A program made the position numbers and the translations under genes. The notes beneath the pieces were generated by a model, which saw only the letters and a program-made list of their open reading frames with translations, did not search any database and was not told where the DNA came from. A DNA stretch of 53,846 nucleotides from Zygnema cylindricum (lineage: Eukaryota > Streptophyta > Zygnematophyceae > Zygnematales > Zygnemataceae): assembly GCA_037447655.1 (NCBI GenBank), contig JBBHKE010001750.1, forward strand, positions 1-53,846. Direction: 5' to 3'. Each line of letters starts with the position of its first letter. Position 1 is the stretch's first letter. Of this stretch, positions 1-11,059 are shown in pieces.

Positions 1-544
1 GCCGATACTGCCGGAAAACGCGATTCGGCGCCAAACGATACCGCGCGTCAATACTCCCAAAACTGCGTGCATAAGCACGAAACAAAACATGTCGCACGAA
101 ATGAAACATATCGCCTGAAATATTCCCAAAAATCGCGCCGCGTCGATACTCCCAAAATCGTGTATCTTGAAAATAAACAAAACAAAACGTGCGCACGGAA
201 TTACTATGTATTTAATCGTACGTGAACACAAATCGTGTTCACATCATAAACACATGAACCTACGAAATCTCGCACGTGCGAACACAAATTATGCACGCGT
301 GCCAAAATCGTGCGTGCATGCATAAAACCGCGCATGCATGCAAGAAACCGCGCGCGCGTGCCTTAAACTGCGCATGCATACAAAATATTGCGCATGCCTG
401 TAAAATACCGCGCGTGCGTAAAAAAAAATGCGTGTGCGTGGGGAATACCGCGCATGCGTGCATTATATCGTGCGCACGCGCCGAATATCGCGCGTGCCGG
501 CATGAAATAGTGCGCACGAGCAATCGACACGATGCGGCATGACA
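1..544 (-). repeat. LTR-like long repeat R, left copy (cut by window start)
   Basis: This sequence recurs almost collinearly at 5915-6479, with the gag-protease block between the copies. Similarity stops abruptly on the right after GGCATGACA in both copies, so the minus-strand end would read TGTCATGCC, a legal LTR start. The gag orientation would make this the 3' LTR. I found no clear polypurine tract or primer-binding site beside it, so LTR identity is probable but not proven. Confidence 0.5.
291..510. repeat. 20-bp CpG-rich tandem array in repeat R (left)
   Basis: About eleven units of 20 bp alternate a GC half (GCGCRTGCGTGC-like, alternating purine and pyrimidine) with an AT half (AAAATACC-like). 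The register stays at 20 bp over the whole stretch. Open frames over this region on either strand are translations of the repeat and are not genes. Confidence 0.85.
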
Positions 545-752
545 GTTGTCGTGCATGAGAGGCAAGCAAGCGAACATACATCACAACCGGCAAAGTCATG
601 CTCACAAACATATATACAAACGGATATAAATATGAAAAGACAAAAAATAAATTCACCATGAGAAGGTATAAAGGTGAAAATGACCCAAAGAGAAAAGGGG
701 AAGAATAATCCCCAAGAGTGAAGTGGAACCAAAAATTCCCCCCCCCAGCACC
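545..752. other. Spacer between repeat R and the protease frame
   Basis: No gene is seen. A purine-rich stretch lies near 679-705 on the plus strand, which is the wrong strand for a polypurine tract of the minus-strand element. Confidence 0.5.
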
Positions 753-1982
753 TTATCCTATGGAGGAGCTGGTCAACTCAGCTGAGGGCATGGAACAAAT
801 ACGGAGGTAGCAATGGTCAGCCGGGTTGAAAGATAATGGAGAAGAGAGGCACTCCATGTGGAACCCTTGATCACCATCTGTACATGCATAAACACTCTGA
901 AAACTCAACATCCCATTAGTATCGCTATCAACCACTTGAAGAATGTGTGGAGAGACCTTGGTGTCGACGGTATCCAAGAGATGACACGCGTCGAAGAGAA
1001 TACCGGGCTCATTAAAACTATCTCTTAATGGTGGGGTGTCTGGAAGGATTTTTTCTGGGAAAAGAGAGTCGCCATTGTTTTCCCTAAGGTCGATACTGGA
1101 AAATGCAGGGAGAGCGGAAGCCAAATGTGCCATAGTGGGCAACGGCTTGCGAGTAGAGACAATAGAGAGGCAGATTTTGCGTCCCGAAAAATTAGAGGGA
1201 TGGTAGGAGAAGGTCTGATAATGCATATCTACTCCCCCACCGAGTTGGAAGATAATATCCTGTCCCACTAAGCATTCATAGTCGTTGGATTTGGTGACCA
1301 ATGCTTGGACAAAAACTTCCACAAACTCACTCTCGGTTCCGTTGTGAAACCGAAAGACAAGCGGGTCCTTGGTAATTCCAAGCACTGGCTCCGTGGTACC
1401 GGCTGAAGTAAGAAGCCGAGTAGACGTGGCTTGGAGCTTGTCTGCTATCAGACCGAGCTTGAGCGCAAATCCCGATCCAAGGATCACGGGTTTGGCTTCG
1501 GTGTCCATGAGAGGGAGAGAAGGAGAAACACCATTAACGGAGAACGACTTTCGAGAATTGTCCAAAAAATCGATGTGAGGGTCAAGGTCACGGCGCTCAT
1601 CCGCGGTTACCGGCTGAATAATTGAAAGACTACGGTTCAACTGCAACGCCCTCAAAGCGGCGGTTGCAACGAACTCATCAACAAGGGGAGAGGCTTTGGA
1701 AACTTCATAAGGAAAGGGAGAGGCCGTGTGGGCTTCAACAATCATGGCAGACAAGATGCTTAGTCGCTCTTTGACACGGTGTGCATCATAAATGGTACTA
1801 TCTAAAATGGTGAGAGCTTCAGCCACCATGGAGGAAGTTGTGTCTGGTAGAGGAAAGAGAGATTTTTTCTCGAAAGAAATTGGAATACGAGAATTTTGTA
1901 ATTTACCATCCCGATTATGATCAGGGGATCCCTTATCAAAAGTAGCTGCACGTTTTGGAAAGTGGAATACCAGAGGATTCAA
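753..1982 (-). pseudogene. Gypsy-type retropepsin region, active site DTG changed to DTE
   Basis: An open frame of 409 residues follows gag on the same strand. Residues 158-170 (LMDTEAKPVILGS) align with the retropepsin active-site strand, which normally reads DTG; here Gly is Glu (D160, T161, E162). Further on, YECLVGQD at residues 235-242 fits the hydrophobic-hydrophobic-Gly strand near the C-terminus of retropepsins. Residues 1-150 are an uncharacterised linker, and the roughly 130 residues after the protease core are also unassigned. No reverse transcriptase, RNase H or integrase follows before repeat R, so the element is gag-protease only or internally deleted. In active elements the enzyme cleaves Gag and Gag-Pol inside particles; the Glu change should inactivate it. 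Protease identity is fairly sure, exact domain limits are not. Confidence 0.65.
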
Positions 1983-2104
1983 CCAACCAACGATGGCGTG
2001 TGGACGATTGTCTTTGCCATCCTCGTGAACTGGGGTCTTATTTTGGCCATGAAGGCGGCAAATTGTTCCTTCATCATAACGGCCATCATGACTTATAACT
2101 CCGC

Positions 2105-3393
2105 CTATTCCCTCTCTCTGCGAGAGATCTTAGGCGGAGTCGCCTCTTTCTCTTTCTCGGTAGGAGGATTGACCGCCTTGGCAGAACGTGCAGGAATTCG
2201 ACCGTTTAAAATCTGATTCTGATAGGAAAAATTAGGGTCCTTAACAAAGCAACGGTGGACATAATGTCCCTTTTGGTTGCAATGGGTGCATGTGGCCGAC
2301 TTATCCGGGCACATGCGGGCATCGTGCCCCGTGTTTCCACATCGGAAACACAATCGGTCTCCATAATTAAAAGGCAGATTTCCCATGGCCGGAGTCTTTG
2401 GAGGCCTATTAGAAGGCCACGGGTTCCTCGGAGGTAGTGGAGATTGGTCAAATTGGTTTCCTTGATATTCTGGATTTTCATGAGCATCCCACCACGACGA
2501 TTGCATCTCATACCTAAGCGCATATTCAGCAGCTTGCTCTAAGGTAAATTTCAATCCGTATGTTTGACTGAGATGAATCTGAATGAATAATTTCTATTGA
2601 GGAGGAAATTGTTCCACAAATTTTAGGACAACTTCTGCATCGGACAAAAAGTCCGGTAAAGCTTCTCGATGGGTTTCCTTTCGAGCTCATAAAGCAGGGG
2701 CAGTCTCACCCGGCCTACGTTTGAAGTTCATCAACTCCTTAACCTGATCTAGATTTTGCATCCGGTATTCTTCCTGGAGAAGATCGAACATGACTGATAG
2801 CGGGTCACGTAAAAGAATTAATCCTCTCGGTCTAGGTGGAACTGCCGCACAGGCACCCACAGCATACTGCTGAGGAATCTCGGGAATGGTTGGATATAGC
2901 TCATCCCCATTAACGTCCGATACTGTTGGAATAGCTGCCTGGTAGGGAATTTCTACCTGGCTGGAAATGGCTGGAAGTCTTGCAAAGGGTAGAGAGTGCT
3001 CTATCATTTGATAGATACTCTCATACTTTCATGTGTATAAAGTGAGAGCCGAACCCGTAGGTATCGGCCGAGGAGAGAGAAAGTGACCATAAGGTCAAAG
3101 CGGTCTTGATAACGAAATGCCAAGTCACGCATTTCGGTATCATAAAGCATACAAAACTGGGAAAGAGACATGGTTTCTTTCATTCCTAATAAACAAAATT
3201 GCATCTTCCCCATGCCCCTCTCTGAAGAGAAAGCCATGTGATCAAAGGTAGAATGCGCTGGTGGTTCCAAATTTAGATTAACCGGATATTGAAATGTGAG
3301 AGGATAGGAAAATATTTCCTTTGAAAAGTATCCTTCGGTTCTATCCTGGTATGACCTAGAGGAAACCGATGATAATGAGGAGACTGTGGTCAA
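2105..3393 (-). pseudogene. gag: Gypsy-type gag with two zinc knuckles (broken)
   Basis: Three consecutive minus-strand open segments (3393-3004, 3007-2687, 2554-2105) form one degraded gag. The middle part ends in FKRRPGETAPAL, as in the capsid C-terminal region of Ty3-like Gag. The last part has two CCHC knuckles in tandem, CFRCGNTGHDARMC and CTHCNQKGHYVHRC, both CX2CX4HX4C with all ligands kept. Knuckles of this kind bind element RNA during packaging. A stop and about 130 bp of still similar sequence separate the capsid and knuckle parts. The protease block follows directly, the normal gag-pro order. This family differs from the gag at 11-13.3 and 30-33 kb. Confidence 0.75.
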
Positions 3394-5775
3394 AACAGAC
3401 CGAACTGACAGAGATTCAGGGACCGCAACGGAAAATGGTGCCTCCGTAGACTTGGAGAAATTAGAAAGATCTCACTGCAGTGGACGGAAAGCTGTCGCGC
3501 TGCGGGTAGATCCGGATTGATAACTTAAGTTATCCCTATCCGTGGGCATAAACGAAGAGAGAACCCTCGATTACGACTATGAAAGAACAGAACGGCCTAA
3601 TCGAGGTGCGTCAAATGGAAGGCCAAACCACACAAGACAAGTCAACAGAGGAAGTCTCTATCAAGACCCGATGGCTAGATCTAGCAATAAGCCGAAATAC
3701 CAAAACCTCTACCTTGCAAACAATTAGGCAAGGCCGAAGGGCCAGATCAATAAAAACAAACGGAGAACTATCCAGGCACCTTTCGGTGCAGATCTACAGC
3801 GGCACAGACAGAAAATTGTCTAAACAATGCCACCCGCGGCAAGATCTATGAATGAAAATCCAATCCAAATAGTCACGGGGAAACTCAAGGCCACTCACGG
3901 CCAGATAACATGCAAGGAAAGCAAGGAAAATGCAAATGCTCAAAAAGAAAGGTTCTTAATAGAACCAATCCACACCGATCCCCTACACGAGTGTCCACAC
4001 TATATCGTGACGCTCCTGCACCCGCAAGGCATCGGGATACTTACAAACACCTTTAATACTCTGGGGAGTACTAAAAGTGAACCGTACTTGGTTGAAGCAA
4101 GTCGGATTTTGCAGAGTCCTCAGGAACGTGATCCGCCTTGGTTTCGAATAACCGTACCCAGTACCACCACTAAACATCCAGGCAATTAGTATCCTGCTAG
4201 GGTATGTATATCAGCGCTATGCAACGCTATACCGAACTATAAAGCAATGATAATTATATGTTATAATTCGTGCAATTCTAATATATATTAATATATATAT
4301 TTTTACTTTGCTAAGTTTTATGAATGATTAAATTTGGCTAAGGATAAAGAAAGAGAATATCAAATCCACCACAAACCAGACATGAACTAGCCAGCAAAGG
4401 AAGTTGCACCAAAGGAAAGAAAGATAAGAAATATTGAGAAAAGTTCAAAATAAAACTCAAAGCACAGTAAAATTGGGCAAAAAGATTTCCCAAACCCTAA
4501 TACCACGCTGCTAAAATAAAAAATCTGCGACCAAGGAATGGTAATATGCTGACCTAGGGTTAAGAATTCCAAAAAATAAACCCTAAATCCGCCCAAACCC
4601 TAAATCTGCAGCCCAAACCCTAAATCTGCGGCCAAACCCTAATCCCGCAGATTAACCCTAAAATTCTGACACAAAATCAGACCTAAATCTGCAGACTAGA
4701 AATAGAGGGACAACAAGATAGAAAGAAAGGATTCCAAGAAAGAAAAAGAACAAAACAAAATGTTTTTTTTTTTTTTTATAAAATATAATTATAAAATTAA
4801 TTATTTTTATAATATAATTTGCCAAGGCAAAATTGAAAGCGAAAGAAAAAATAGATTTAAAGTAGAATGAAACTTGTATAAAGAAAAAACAAGGAGAAAA
4901 ATTCAAATCAAAAATAGGTGGAAGAAAATATAGAAATGAAAAGATGGATTTTAAATTGAAAATAATGTATTTTTATATCTTTTTTTCTTTAAGATTTTTG
5001 TTCTCACACAAAACTGAGAAGCAAAACTGAAAATGAAAGATAAAGTGGAAGGACAATGGAAAGACAAAAACAAGGATAAAAACCGAATATGAAAGGTAAT
5101 ATTTTCTTTTAATTTATTTTAAAGAAATAAACTTTTTTTTAAAAATGTGCTTTTGAAAAGTTAGAGCATTTGGAAATGTGCTTTTGGAAATGTGCTTTTG
5201 GACAAGAATACTAAGCCACGAGGTAGACACTAGGCTCTCAGATCTTTATCGTATTCTTTACAAGAGTTATCTCGAAGAGGTAGCAAAGCAAATAAATAAT
5301 TCCAACCAAAACAAGGAAAAACCCTAAAATTCGGTCAAAATCCACTTCCCCACTCCCAACCGAAATGCAAGCAAAACAAACACAAACACTCCAAACCGTT
5401 CCGCAGCCCGTAGAAGGCACAGCCGGATATGGATGCCTCTCCACACGAACTTCACTCGAATACTTCCCGAAAATAACAGAAGTTGGAGGGAAACCTTCCG
5501 GACTTGGCTTTGAGCCGTGTGGATTAAAGAGCGTGGGCAGAAATACAACAAGGAATAGTCTTAGTCTATCTAGCCTCTACACCTAGCAGGCAATAAGAGA
5601 GAAAAACGTGAGCAATCGGTGAGAGAGAGCAAGAGAGAAGCTCAACCGCCAAGAGAAAATTCTTGTTCAAAAGCTAAATTCTCTAAGTCTAAGAATTAGG
5701 CTAAGTAAGAGCTAGGCTAGGCCTAAGCAAAATTAGCCTACATCTAGCCTAATTTACATGTATGAAACTACTTAA
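3394..5775. other. Noncoding leader-like stretch upstream of minus-strand gag
   Basis: No protein family is recognisable. By position it is the 5' untranslated and leader part of the minus-strand element. It is AT-rich with long A and T runs (for example 4760-4780) and holds the telobox cluster. Short TAGGC-type repeats lie at 5690-5750. Confidence 0.45.
4491..4665 (+). repeat. Telobox / short tandem cluster (AAACCCTAAATCTGC units)
   Basis: AAACCCTAA occurs at 4492-4500, and about four imperfect 20-bp units of CCCAAACCCTAAATCTGCRG type follow at 4577-4650. AAACCCTA is the plant telobox and resembles the plant telomere repeat, but the longer unit with CTGCRG shows that this is not a plain telomere tract. 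Confidence 0.7.
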
Positions 5776-5802
5776 GATGTTGGCCAATAGGCGGCCAACA
5801 TC
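5776..5802. repeat. Perfect 10-bp inverted repeat (hairpin)
   Basis: GATGTTGGCC pairs with GGCCAACATC across a 7-base loop. It lies between the element leader and the right copy of repeat R. Function unknown. Confidence 0.7.
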
Positions 5803-5914
5803 GTCTGTTGTACGCCTGACAAAATCCACCGTCCGAGTGGAAAACCCTCCCTAACTACATGTGCGCGAAACTACATGGGTTCGCGACTTAAACAAATACA
5901 AGGTATCGAAGCGT

Positions 5915-6479
5915 CGCCGATACTGCCGGAAAACGCGATTCGGCGCCAAACGATACCGCGCGTCGATACTCCCAAAATTGCGTGCATACGAACGAAACGA
6001 AACATGTCGCACGAAATGAAACATATCGCCTGAAATTTTCCCAAAAATCGCGCTGCGTCGATACTCCCAAAATCGTGTACCTTGAAAATAAACAAAACAA
6101 AACGTGCGCACGGAATTAGTATGTATTAAATCGTACGTGAACGCAAATCGTGTTCACATCATAAACACATGAGCATACGAAAACTCGCACATGCGAAAAC
6201 AAATTATGCACGCGTGCCAAAATCGTGCGTGCATGCATAAAACCGCGCGTGCATGCATGAAACCGCGCGCGCGTGCCTTAAACTGCACATGCATACAAAA
6301 TATTGCTCGTGCGTGAAAAATACCGCGCGTGCGTGCAGAATACCGCGCGTGCGTAATGAAAAATGCGCGTGCGTGGGAAATTCCGCGCTTGCGTGCATTA
6401 TATCGTGCGCACGCGCCGAATATCGCGAGTGCCGGCATGATATCGTGCGCGCAAGCAATTGACACGATGCGGCATGACA
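5915..6479 (-). repeat. LTR-like long repeat R, right copy
   Basis: It matches positions 1-544 along its length, including the 20-bp array and the terminal GGCATGACA. By gag orientation it would be the 5' LTR. Its left boundary cannot be fixed because the partner copy runs off the window; similarity may extend left of 5915. Small differences and one extra array unit show the copies have diverged. Confidence 0.55.
6207..6456. repeat. 20-bp CpG-rich tandem array in repeat R (right)
   Basis: About twelve 20-bp units in the same register as the left array, with one unit more. Units alternate a CpG-rich half such as GCGCGTGCGTGC with an AT-rich half. Confidence 0.85.
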
Positions 6480-8199
6480 TGACGTCACAATACCGCTTAA
6501 CATTAGACATCTACAATGTCACAAAAAAATTGGAGTTTAGAATAGCCCATGTGTTTGTAGGCATCACCAATTATCAAAAGCTTCGTAGTCCTCTTCAACC
6601 GTCACAAATTCTATATATTACGATTTACAATTAATGAATCTATGTTTACGTAATGTTAGTTCGTAGTTAGTGTGGTTAAGTTTTGGTTGCGCGGCACTTC
6701 GCGGATATGGTTATGTTTCATATAGTTTGATGTAGTATTTCGTGCGTGTACTTTTCACACGTACACGATTAGATTTGATTTGATTTATTTTGTTTCGTTT
6801 AAGTTGTAGTACGGTACTTCGAGAAATTTCGTTTCGTGGGACCTATGTTTAGTAGCTTCGTTTTGCGAAAGTTAAGTTTACCGTATAGGACTTTGTCCGT
6901 TTTGTTTCTAGTATTTTCAATTTGCGTTGTACCATATTTGCGTCTAAGTACATTTAGACACTTCTACAAATAGTGTTCTAGATTGGTTCCGTGGCTAAGT
7001 TAAAAAGCAATCGTGTGAGTTAGATAGTATACGATTCGGAATTAAGTTAAGAGTTAATTAAGTAAGAATGAGTTAAGAGAAGTGTAATGTTTAAGGAGTG
7101 AGTTAATATGAGTTTATTTTAATGAATTTTCAATTTGCCTCTATCTTAGACTATGAATATTTTAATGTGTTTGTAATGTTTGATTTCATTTTAATATCGC
7201 TTCCGCATTGAGACATTTAAGTTTTTGTGAGCGCATTCCGGTTGACTCTTATTCCTATCACTATCCACGTCTACGACCGTCCTATTTTGAATTTTCGATT
7301 TCATTTTCGCACATTGGAACGTTATGCAAAGTAATACAGAGAATCTTCAATAAAATTCGAAGTATCACTTCAAATTATTGGTTAATTGGCACATTCCCGT
7401 AAATGCATAAAAACTTACGATAACGTACGTCACTAATTTTTGAATTCGTAAATTACACCTTTAATAACTTAGTGTAAAGACATTATTAAACAAAAAAATA
7501 GTGTTATTCACTCTATTTTGGGTCTATGGGACTAAACCTAACAAATCATTAACGTTAATTTATACATATCACACTAATTTGGATGCACATTCCCATATTG
7601 TAGTTTTATTTATCTGTGATTAAATAATCAATGTTTGAACATGTGCGAAAAAGTTTGCATGATTTCCCCCCGACTTTATTACTTTGAGTGCGCTTTCAAG
7701 TGTCAAAGCAAACTCACTTTCCCCCTCTTCACGTCGTTATGTAACAATTTTTCTGTACACTTTTATGTAAAAATGAGTATTTTTAGAACTAAACATATTT
7801 TGTACACCACACTACTTTATTAATTCTGTTTTAGGTTCGAGGGTCAAAATTCAAGATCGCCGACGTAGATCTATTAACATTATAAGTTATTCATGGCATA
7901 GCATGGAACAACAAAGACAACAGTTTCATGACCAATACAGAAATTTGCTCCAACGCCTTCTTACACTGTTGTTTTGACCTTAATTTAAGGTCTCCCACGT
8001 TGTTATAAATCACTTCAATTTCAAAAATAGAACGTATTATACTTCTTTTGGCCCATTACCTCAAAATGTAGAGCGAGTTATCTCATCAACTCGTTGATTC
8101 GCTCAAACCCGTGACAATTCAATAAAAAATCCTCCACGCAGATCGGGAATATAATCGAGTCTGCTTTTGTTTTTATAACGTAAACTTTAAAGTTTGACG
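6480..8199. other. No gene recognised
   Basis: AT-rich sequence with only short open frames that match no family I know. No LTR termini, primer sites or coding similarity to the other elements were found. Confidence 0.5.
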
Positions 8200-9225
8200 T
8201 GTTGGTTTTTTGAAAGCTTTTGTACTCAGTAGATAAAGGTGTGAGGGGAGCTCTAGGACTTAGAATAATTTTTTTGTTTAAGTCTGCTGTAATACTTACT
8301 TTTATTAGTGTTACGGTAGTATGAGGACAATTGAGTGTATTACACTTCTACAAGGACACGCGACGGCATATGAGGACTGTGCAGGTATTTCGGAATGGCG
8401 TTGAGGCTCACATACACGTGTCAAATATCGAACGAGCGGAATCGCTGAGTCGGACGGATGAAGTCTGAACTGGAAATCCAATAAAAGTACTATAAAAAAT
8501 TCAATATGGAACGTTGATTCGATTCTTGTCAACAAACGCGATTTGCGCAGGACCACAAGTGACAAAGCACATCGTGCACACTCAATTGCTTCGTACCACA
8601 CGACCATAACACATTATAAAATAGTGTTTCACTGTTCTATTAGCTGCAAGTAGCAATTAGGATTTGGACGTACCTCAAGTACCTTAGAGTTTTAATAGGG
8701 TGCAGTACTTAGTGACAGATGTTGCTCTAGGATTGGTGTAGGACCCATTTGGTTACTTTGTGAGTATAACTTGTATGACTTAGATTATTTTGATTATCAC
8801 AGCTAAGTTTATCAAACCAAAGGCATGCTGTTTCTCTGCACAATTGACCTGTTAGTGTGATCACTCTAGTTAATATTTTGATGTGAAACTTTGAGAAAAT
8901 ATTCTATGATCTAGAAACTATATGTGCGTGCAGTTTCAATTTATTGTGTTATTTGAGTATAAATATGTGAAAAGTCTACCTTGTTAGTTTGAAACGTTGT
9001 CAACTGTTTTTGGGAAACTCTGGAGCGTACATCTTCTAAATTCCTTGGCTGATTTCGCTATTATTTAAGAGTTTTTAGTGTCTATGGTATACTGCATATT
9101 GATGCAGTTTGAGGTGATTTTGTTTATTGTGGAGTAATCTATGTTGGATGAAACACAACTGATTTTGGGAGTAGTTTGTGGTGCTTCCGAGAGTAATCCA
9201 TGGCTGAAATAGGCTAGGGACAACA
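8200..9225 (+). mobile_element. Solo LTR (copia type, 1026 bp)
   Basis: It starts TGTTGGTTTTTTGAAAGC and ends GGGACAACA, like the gag-only element's LTRs at 35689 and 38923; the shared 3' part includes TGTGGTGCTTCCGAG...CATGGCTGAAA. Flanks are TGACG on the left and TGACC on the right, a 5-bp target duplication with one change. No internal region adjoins it, so it is a solo LTR left by LTR-LTR recombination. Confidence 0.75.
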
Positions 9226-9469
9226 TGACCTACTCTATCCAAAACCACAATTTAAAGGTAATTTATAGAGACTAAAGTACCACTTGCACGATGCCTCTTG
9301 GGTCCACGAAGACACTTGTGGAAGCACCATCCAATAACTTTCAAAGAATGCACACCTTCCAAACCTTCACCTCCACATGCTTTTCCAATTTTGTGGTTAG
9401 AAAAGTCGTTTCATGTCAAATTGATGAAGGTGTTCCATTTCAGACGGCATGAGGACACTGTATAGCTTG

Positions 9470-9840
9470 CATAATACTAGATATAGTTCCCGAAAATCCC
9501 GCAACGACTTGTACTCTACGACCGATATTCTCCAGGATTTCCCCCGACACTGAATCGCGTCGTTTCGCGTCAACCGTACTTATTTATTTTTCCCCGGTTT
9601 TCTGCCAACGACTCAATTTCAAATTCAGGTCGGTGCAGATAATCTTACCGTTCTATATATATTTTCCGCGATTTCTGCCGACGGTGGATTCGGTCATTTC
9701 ACGTCGACCGTACGACTTACATTGTGCCAAATTCCCGCGACCACAAATTGGACCGTACTTGCGGTCTTACCGTACCTACTTTCATTTCCCGAAATCCCGG
9801 CCGACGACAAATTTGAATCATTTCGCGCCAGGGAGCATCT
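9470..9840 (+). repeat. Degenerate tandem repeat (about 110-bp period)
   Basis: About four degenerate units carry a motif like TTCCCGAAATCCCGNCGACGA followed by ATTT...TCATTTCGCGTC...ACCGTAC. Units diverge strongly and the period is only approximate. No coding meaning is seen. Confidence 0.5.
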
Positions 9841-11059
9841 CGACCGACGATGCGAATATATGCAAGTTTGGATTACGACATCTGAACCATTGACGCGAGT
9901 GACAGACAAATCGACTGTTAAGTCTGACGACGCGGCGCGATTGGACCATTTTAAGTCGTGAACCATTTGGAGGCTCACGCATTCACATGTTGATAAGAAT
10001 GGTTTTAATCCACAGGATATAGATTCTGTAACGTAGGGCATATTATTTCGGCCTCCTATTGGCTAAATCCAAATTAGACGCAAATACCTACATAGAACGT
10101 TATGCTCTTATTGGTTGTTTTCGCTAGGGGTAGGCCTTGGTATTTAGTTAATTTTAGATTATTTCTTGCACACAATTTTCAAGTGCAGGAATTATATTTT
10201 TCAGTAATGAAGATTTTTTGCAGCCATCTTTTTCTTTGTAAAATTGTTCGAACAGCTTAGAGGCGATTTTCTGCCTTAGCGTGAAGCGTCTAGTTTATAT
10301 TACATTATCAATCTCTTGTAAAGCCTTACATATTAATCTAGACGGCTTTGGCCAAGACCTACACGGTTTCCTTTCAACTCTTTTCGTCCGTTTGAGTTGA
10401 TTTCGATCGGGTTTACACAACACAAGCTTCTTTTCGCGCTTGCAAGTGAATCTTGATTAGTCTAGAGAATGCATATTGGGAATATTATTGTGTTTTCTTT
10501 ATTGCTTGTAACTTTGTATTTATTTCTATTTGGCTTATGTGCATCTTTTGAGTTGATAAGTCGTTGACATTTCTTTTTCTTCCACCTTGCTTGTTGTTGT
10601 ATTTATCAATTTTCACTTTTATATTTCATTTTAATCACAATTTCTTGTTATCATTTGGGTTAATTGGTGCACAAATGATGATATTGCATGCATCTTCACG
10701 TTGTTTGACACATGCACGACACCTTAGTTCAGGACAGTGGGTTCTGAGGGGGAATTTTTTCAGACTTCCAGTTGATAAGCACATAAATTGGGACATCATC
10801 CCAATTCTCGATACCCACTCATTTTTCCTAATGTGAGGGAGAAAGGAAGGCGGAGATGTTATCATTTCGCCTTCCCATGCATTCATTTCCATTTCTTGTC
10901 CAATTGTCTTCCATAATTTGCATGCATGTATACAGAGGGATTGGAAGCAGAAATGGGAATTATCGTCATTATGGGAAACATCCGCAGTTGCGGGTTATTT
11001 GTGGGCATTTGATGCAAACAATCTATGGCGGTGGGCTCTTATCTTATGTTTCCCAGGCA
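9841..11059. other. Noncoding stretch before gypsy gag copy 1
   Basis: No family is recognised. By position it may be the LTR or leader of the gypsy copy that follows, but I could not align it with the matching region upstream of the second copy (29036-30337). Confidence 0.35.

Noticed and set aside
260-577. Small Cys/His/Arg-rich proteins on both strands (also 6154-6510)
   Set aside because: All are translations of the 20-bp CpG-rich array, open in several frames at once.
9694-10041. Open frames over the degenerate tandem repeat
   Set aside because: Frames on both strands overlap the repeat units; no protein family.
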